Notes under the pieces: generated by a model
Databases searched by the model: none
What the model was told of the DNA's origin: nothing
Seen by the model: only the letters and a program-made list of their open reading frames with translations
Translations under genes and position numbers: made by a program
In this document: piece by piece, positions 59,482 to 64,000 of the stretch
Layout of the letters: each line of letters begins with the position of its first letter
Numbering within the stretch: position 1 is the first letter of the stretch
Assembly: GCA_963757125.1 (NCBI GenBank)
Contig: CAVWQP010000003.1
Coordinates: 62,001 to 126,000 of the forward strand
Source: CAVVSD01 sp963757125
GTDB lineage: Bacteria; Actinomycetota; Thermoleophilia; Solirubrobacterales; Solirubrobacteraceae
Reading direction: 5' to 3'
DNA: 64,000 nt

Positions 59482-60848
59482 CCCGCGGCGGCGAGCAGGC
59501 CGAGCCACACCTCGTTGCGCGTCGGGAAGCACGGCACTGCGTCGCGCAGCCGCGCGAGCGGCACCTCCCCGACGACGGCGACGGTCGCGGCGTGCAGCAG
59601 CGGCTCGACGTCGACGCCGGTGAACGTCGCGCCGACGACCACGCTGCGGCCCTCGTCGATGACGAGGCGCGCGTGCGCGGGCACGCCGCGCCCGATGAAG
59701 CTGCCGCCCGCGGTCGCGGTGGCGTCCGCGTCGGCGATGCGGACGCGGATGCCGGCCTCCTGCGCGGTCGCCTGCGTGTGGCCGACCGCCGCGACCTGCG
59801 GCTCGGTGAACACGACCCTCGGCGCCAGGCGGCCGTCGTCGCTCGCCAGCCGCGCGGCCGCGTCGCCCAGCAGGTGGTCGGCTGCGATGCGGGCCTGGTA
59901 CTTGCCCTCGTGCGTCAGCAGCACGCGGCCGTTGCAGTCGCCGATCGCGTAGAGCCAGGGGCGCTCGGGGTCGCGCAGGTGGGCGTCCACGCGCACCGGC
60001 TCGCCGCCCACGAGGCCGATCGACTCCAGCCCGATGCCCTCCGTACGTGGCCGCCGGCCGACCGCCACGAGAAGCTCGTCGCCCTCGCGCGTGGTGCCGT
60101 CCGCGAGGTCCACGCGCACGCGGCCGTCCTCGCGCGTCACGCGCGTGACCTTCGCGTCGCAGCAGATCTCGACGCCGTGGGCCGCGAGCCCGTCCTGGAC
60201 CGCTGCCGAGGCGAACGGCTCCTCGCGCGGGAGGATGCGGTGCCCGCCCTCGAGGAGCGCGACGTCGCTGCCGAGGGTCGACCAGGCCTGGGCGAGCTCG
60301 ACGCCGACCGGGCCGGCTCCGAGGACGAGCAGGCGGCCGGGTGCGTCCTTCGACGTCGTCGCAGCCCGGTTCGTCCACGGGCGGGCTTCGGCGAGCCCGT
60401 CGATGGGCGGCAGGTCCGCGTCGGAGCCCGTCGCGAGCACGACCGCCCGCTCGGCCGCGAGCAGGTCGTCGCCGACGCGGACGCGGCGCTCGCCCTCGAG
60501 GGCCGCCTGCCCGCGGACGATCGTGATCCCCCGGTCCGCGAGCCAGGGGACCATGACCTCGTCGTCGAGGTCGTGGACGACCTCGTCGCGCCGTGCCAGC
60601 GCGGCGGCCGCGTCGAGCTCGCCGGTCACCGCCTCGGCCGCGCCCGGCACGCGCTGCGTCTCCTCGAGCGCGTCCGCCGGTCGGAGCAGCGCCTTCGACG
60701 GCATGCAGGCGTAGAACGAGCACTCGCCGCCGATCAGGTGCTCCTCGACGATCGCCACCCGCAGACCGCCCTCGGCGAGCCTCCCTGCGCAGACCTCGCC
60801 CGCGGGTCCTGCACCGACCACGACGACGTCGTATACCTGCTCGGCCAC
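59478..60848 (-). CDS. pyridine nucleotide-disulfide oxidoreductase
   Basis: A 456-residue two-dinucleotide-binding flavoprotein: FAD motif YDVVVVGAGPAGEVCAGRLA, redox pair in GGECSFYACMPSKALLRP (Cys-x4-Cys), NAD(P) motif LLVLGAGPVGVELAQAWS, second FAD motif LYAIGDCNGRVLLTHEGKYQ, and a C-terminal dimerisation domain (VVFTEPQVAAVGHTQATAQE). The family includes dihydrolipoyl, mercuric and mycothione reductases. The C-terminal HPHPTLSE base of true E3 is absent; the end reads LHAATVAVVGEVPLARLRDA. Substrate uncertain. GTG 60848 diverges from rpsL with 64 bases between. Confidence 0.88.
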   Translation of the reverse strand: MAEQVYDVVVVGAGPAGEVCAGRLAEGGLRVAIVEEHLIGGECSFYACMPSKALLRPADALEETQRVPGAAEAVTGELDAAAALARRDEVVHDLDDEVMVPWLADRGITIVRGQAALEGERRVRVGDDLLAAERAVVLATGSDADLPPIDGLAEARPWTNRAATTSKDAPGRLLVLGAGPVGVELAQAWSTLGSDVALLEGGHRILPREEPFASAAVQDGLAAHGVEICCDAKVTRVTREDGRVRVDLADGTTREGDELLVAVGRRPRTEGIGLESIGLVGGEPVRVDAHLRDPERPWLYAIGDCNGRVLLTHEGKYQARIAADHLLGDAAARLASDDGRLAPRVVFTEPQVAAVGHTQATAQEAGIRVRIADADATATAGGSFIGRGVPAHARLVIDEGRSVVVGATFTGVDVEPLLHAATVAVVGEVPLARLRDAVPCFPTRNEVWLGLLAAAG

Positions 60849-60893
60849 GGGGGCGATCCCTCCTGGGTTCTCGGGGGCGGGCGCGATGCACGC

Positions 60894-60902
60894 TGCTACC
60901 AT
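60894..60902 (+). promoter_or_regulatory. candidate extended -10 promoter of rpsL
   Basis: TGCTACCAT at 60894-60902 fits the extended -10 pattern also seen before rpoB and fusA. It lies only 10 bases before the rpsL ATG, so the transcript would have almost no leader. No -35 hexamer is visible. Confidence 0.35.
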
Positions 60903-60912
60903 CACGCGTCGC

Positions 60913-61308
60913 ATGCCTACGACCAGCCAGCTCGTGCGGAAGGGCCGCAAGGCCAAGACGAAGAAGCTCGCGACCCCCGGCCTGAAGTCTGGCAAGGGTC
61001 GCAAGAAGAAGGTGACCGCTCCCCAGCGCCGCGGCGTCTGCACGCGCGTCTTCACGACGACGCCGAAGAAGCCGAACTCCGCGCTGCGCAAGGTCGCTCG
61101 TGTCCGCATCACCGGCTCGATCGAGGTCACGGCCTACATCCCGGGCGAGGGCCACAACCTGCAGGAGCACTCCGTCGTGCTCGTGCGCGGTGGCCGCGTC
61201 AAGGACCTGCCGGGCGTGCGCTACAAGGTCGTCCGCGGGACGCTCGACGCCGCCGGCGTCAGCGACCGCAAGAAGGCCCGCTCGCAGTACGGCGTGAAGA
61301 AGAAGTAG
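60913..61308 (+). CDS. rpsL: 30S ribosomal protein S12
   Basis: A 131-residue S12: PTTSQLVRKGRKAKTKKLAT, RRGVCTRVFTTTPKKPNSAL with the lysine at the classic streptomycin-resistance position unchanged, RITGSIEVTAYIPGEGHNLQ, EHSVVLVRGGRVKDLPGVRY. ATG 60913 is the family start; an upstream ATG at 60886 adds nine non-conserved residues. It is followed by rpsG after two bases. Confidence 0.97.
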   Translation: MPTTSQLVRKGRKAKTKKLATPGLKSGKGRKKKVTAPQRRGVCTRVFTTTPKKPNSALRKVARVRITGSIEVTAYIPGEGHNLQEHSVVLVRGGRVKDLPGVRYKVVRGTLDAAGVSDRKKARSQYGVKKK

Positions 61309-61310
61309 TC

Positions 61311-61781
61311 ATGTCCCGACGCGCAGCCGCACAGATCCGTCCGGTCGAGCCGGACCCCGTCCATCGCTCACGCCTGGTCTCCCAGGTCATCAACAAGGTG
61401 ATGCTGGACGGCAAGAAGCCGACGGCCGAGAAGATCGTCTACGACGCGCTGGCGATCATCGCCGAGCGCACGGGCAAGGAGCCCATCGAGCAGCTGGAGG
61501 CGTCGGTCAAGGCGCTCACCCCGGCACTCGAGGTCCGCTCCCGCCGCGTCGGTGGCGCCACCTACCAGGTGCCCGTCGAGGTCCCGGCCCGTCGCGCGCG
61601 CACGCTGGCCATCCGCTGGCTCGTCGAGTTCTCCCGCGCACGGCGCGAGAAGACGATGGCGCAGCGGCTCGCCAACGAGCTGCTGGACGCGCAGTCCCAG
61701 CAGGGCGGCGCGTACAAGCGCAAGGACGACATCTACCGCATGGCGCAGGCCAACAAGGCCTTCGCGCACTACCGCTGGTAG
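61311..61781 (+). CDS. rpsG: 30S ribosomal protein S7
   Basis: A 156-residue S7 with typical segments DPVHRSRLVSQVINKVMLDG, KKPTAEKIVYDALAIIAERT, VRSRRVGGATYQVPVEVPAR, RTLAIRWLVEFSRARREKTM and KRKDDIYRMAQANKAFAHYRW near the end. It nucleates assembly of the small-subunit head. Unlike the usual str operon, fusA does not follow directly: a LysM gene and a long leader lie between. Confidence 0.97.
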   Translation: MSRRAAAQIRPVEPDPVHRSRLVSQVINKVMLDGKKPTAEKIVYDALAIIAERTGKEPIEQLEASVKALTPALEVRSRRVGGATYQVPVEVPARRARTLAIRWLVEFSRARREKTMAQRLANELLDAQSQQGGAYKRKDDIYRMAQANKAFAHYRW

Positions 61782-61793
61782 TCCGGTCCTCGC

Positions 61794-62566
61794 GTGCCTG
61801 ACGCACGCCGGCCAGATCTTCCTCCCAGCCTCGCGGCCTTCGCGCGGGCGACCGACAGGTTCCGCCGTCCGCTGGCGGTGACGCTCGCGGCCGTCGTGGC
61901 TGCGTCGTCGCCGGCCGCTGCGCTGGCCGAGGGCGACCCGTCGTCGAACGGTCAACAACGGGGGCCCGCAGCAGGGGTGCTCCGCGCCCCAGACGCCGGC
62001 TCGTACGGGCTCGGTCGATCCGAGTACGCCCGACGGCGGGCGAGGTCGCCCCGGCGCAGCCCGCGCCCCACCCGCGCCCCCGGCGCCCGCTACACCCGCT
62101 CCGGCGCCGGCTCCGGCGCCCGCGCCGACTCCTCCGCCGCGCACCGCCTCCGCCTCCGCCGCCTCCGGCTCCGGAACCCGCTCCCGCACCCCCGCCGCCC
62201 CCGGTCCAGGTCGCCGCGCCGACCCCGCCGCCGGAGCCGACCGTCGTCGCCTCCAAGCCGCAGCGCGACACCGGCGTCAAGCCGCAGCCCGCACCGGCGC
62301 CCGTCGCGGTCGCGCCACAGGCCCCCGCCCCGGCGCCGGCCCCGGTCGTCGCACCCCAGCCGCGCGAGGTCGTCGCCGTCGCCGAGTCACACGCGACGGG
62401 CTCGGTGAAGGTCCGGCAGGGAGACTCCCTCTGGTCGATCGCGCAGGACCGCCTCGGCTCTGACGCGTCGCCGAAGACGGTGCTCGAGGAGGTCGACCGG
62501 CTCTGGTCGCTCAACGGCCTTCAGGATCCCGACGTCATCCTCGCCGGGCAGCACCTGCGCACCTGA
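61794..62566 (+). CDS. exported LysM-domain protein (two frameshifts)
   Basis: The N-terminus has a signal-peptide-like segment (RRPLAVTLAAVVAASSPAAA then ALAEG). A very long Pro/Ala-rich linker follows, and the last 55 residues are a LysM domain (VRQGDSLWSIAQDRLGSDAS, EVDRLWSLNGLQDPDVILAG) that binds peptidoglycan. The parts lie in three frames, with breaks near 61953 (GGTCAACAACG) and near 62140, each fitting one extra or two missing bases. Restored length is about 256 residues. The linker is so repetitive that both sequencing error and real slippage are possible. Start GTG 61794, 12 bases after rpsG. Confidence 0.75.
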
Positions 62567-62619
62567 CGGTCATCGGTTCCGCCGGTCGGCGTGGTACCTG
62601 CGCCGATCCCGAGGGCCGC

Positions 62620-62628
62620 TGCTATATT
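62620..62628 (+). promoter_or_regulatory. extended -10 promoter of the fusA leader
   Basis: TGCTATATT at 62620-62628 is a strong extended -10 element in otherwise GC-rich sequence. No matching -35 is seen. Transcription would start near 62635, giving a leader of about 170 bases before fusA. Confidence 0.55.
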
Positions 62629-62680
62629 CGGACGTCGTTCCGGTGACGCGCCGAGCCTGTGCGCGGCCATCAGGAGCGCA

Positions 62681-62713
62681 GTGCGGCAGCAGATGGAGAC
62701 CCTGGCCACATAA
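62681..62713 (+). CDS. putative leader peptide upstream of fusA
   Basis: AGGAG (62672-62676) is followed at four bases by GTG 62681, which opens the ten-codon peptide MRQQMETLAT ending in TAA. An in-frame ATG at 62693 would give a six-residue version. It lies in the fusA leader upstream of a U-tract terminator. The ribosome binding site can pair with CCTGGCC at 62701-62707. Position and size suggest a regulatory leader ORF, but such short ORFs also arise by chance. Confidence 0.35.
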   Translation: MRQQMETLAT

Positions 62714-62747
62714 GCGCGAGACACGACGAGATCGTCGGTCGTCCGCG

Positions 62748-62773
62748 CGGGCCCACAAGGGCCCGTTCTTTTT
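62748..62773 (+). terminator. intrinsic terminator/attenuator before fusA
   Basis: CGGGCCC (62748-62754), loop ACAA, GGGCCCG (62759-62765) and the tract TTCTTTTT (62766-62773) form a textbook Rho-independent terminator, the only one in this window with a real U-tract. It lies downstream of the TGCTATATT promoter and 30 bases before the fusA ATG. It therefore either ends a small RNA or attenuates fusA transcription. Confidence 0.8.
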
Positions 62774-62803
62774 GCCCGAATCCCCCAGAAGAGACCCGCT
62801 TAC

Positions 62804-64000
<1,197 letters not shown>

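Noticed and set aside
58030..61170. 1046-codon minus-strand frame across the PucR, flavoprotein and rpsL genes
   Set aside because: It crosses several real genes in other frames and is Arg/Ala-rich throughout, so it is a GC-driven shadow.

Overview
The window is very GC-rich (estimated by eye, not computed), with strong G/C preference at third codon positions, frequent GTG/TTG starts and many ATGA/GTGA gene overlaps. Together with an F420-dependent glucose-6-phosphate dehydrogenase, a homodimeric AceE-type pyruvate dehydrogenase and many oxidoreductases, this points to a high-GC actinobacterium. My best inference is Thermoleophilia (Solirubrobacterales-like). No rRNA, tRNA, CRISPR array, phage or insertion sequence was recognised, so this looks like ordinary chromosome.

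Layout. 1-12.6 kb: a catabolic region with a DUF899 protein, a family III CoA-transferase divergent from an MmgE/PrpD protein and an acyl-CoA dehydrogenase, an FAD monooxygenase, a LysR regulator divergent from a group D flavin monooxygenase, and two convergent APC permeases. 12.6-14.2 kb: MOSC, glyoxalase-like and low-molecular-weight phosphatase genes. 14.3-19.9 kb: a tightly coupled minus-strand operon (anion permease, CBS protein, NhaA-DsbA fusion, F420-dependent G6P dehydrogenase, aldo/keto reductase). 19.9-21.6 kb: a decayed GGDEF/HD-GYP gene. 22-29.5 kb: pyruvate dehydrogenase E1-E2-E3, an ACT-domain malic enzyme and a DUF1707 protein. 29.5-33.1 kb: ArsR/SRPBCC pair, small proteins, an MgtC remnant and a FIST protein. 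33.1-39.0 kb: a fatty-acid synthase II operon (fabH-fabG-acpP-fabF-carboxyltransferase-MFS). 39.1-41.2 kb: HxlR regulator and a GAF histidine kinase/LuxR response regulator pair. 41.4-44.9 kb: rpmG-secE-nusG-rplK-rplA-rplJ-rplL. 47.4-55.2 kb: rpoB-rpoC. 56.5-59.5 kb: class III aminotransferase and PucR regulator. 60.9-64 kb: rpsL-rpsG, a LysM protein and the start of fusA.

Several genes outside the ribosomal and RNA polymerase genes carry single-base frame breaks (second permease, NhaA, E2, malic enzyme, PucR, LysM). These are either consensus errors in the assembly or real lesions. The GGDEF/HD-GYP gene has four independent lesions and looks genuinely dead.

The most interesting regulatory structures are: a leader before fusA (extended -10, 10-codon leader ORF, U-tract terminator 30 bases before the start codon) that resembles transcription attenuation; a near-perfect promoter with an embedded palindrome in front of an apparently leaderless arsR gene; four helically phased GCTAGC sites in a convergent intergenic region; and nested inverted repeats before the aminotransferase/PucR pair.
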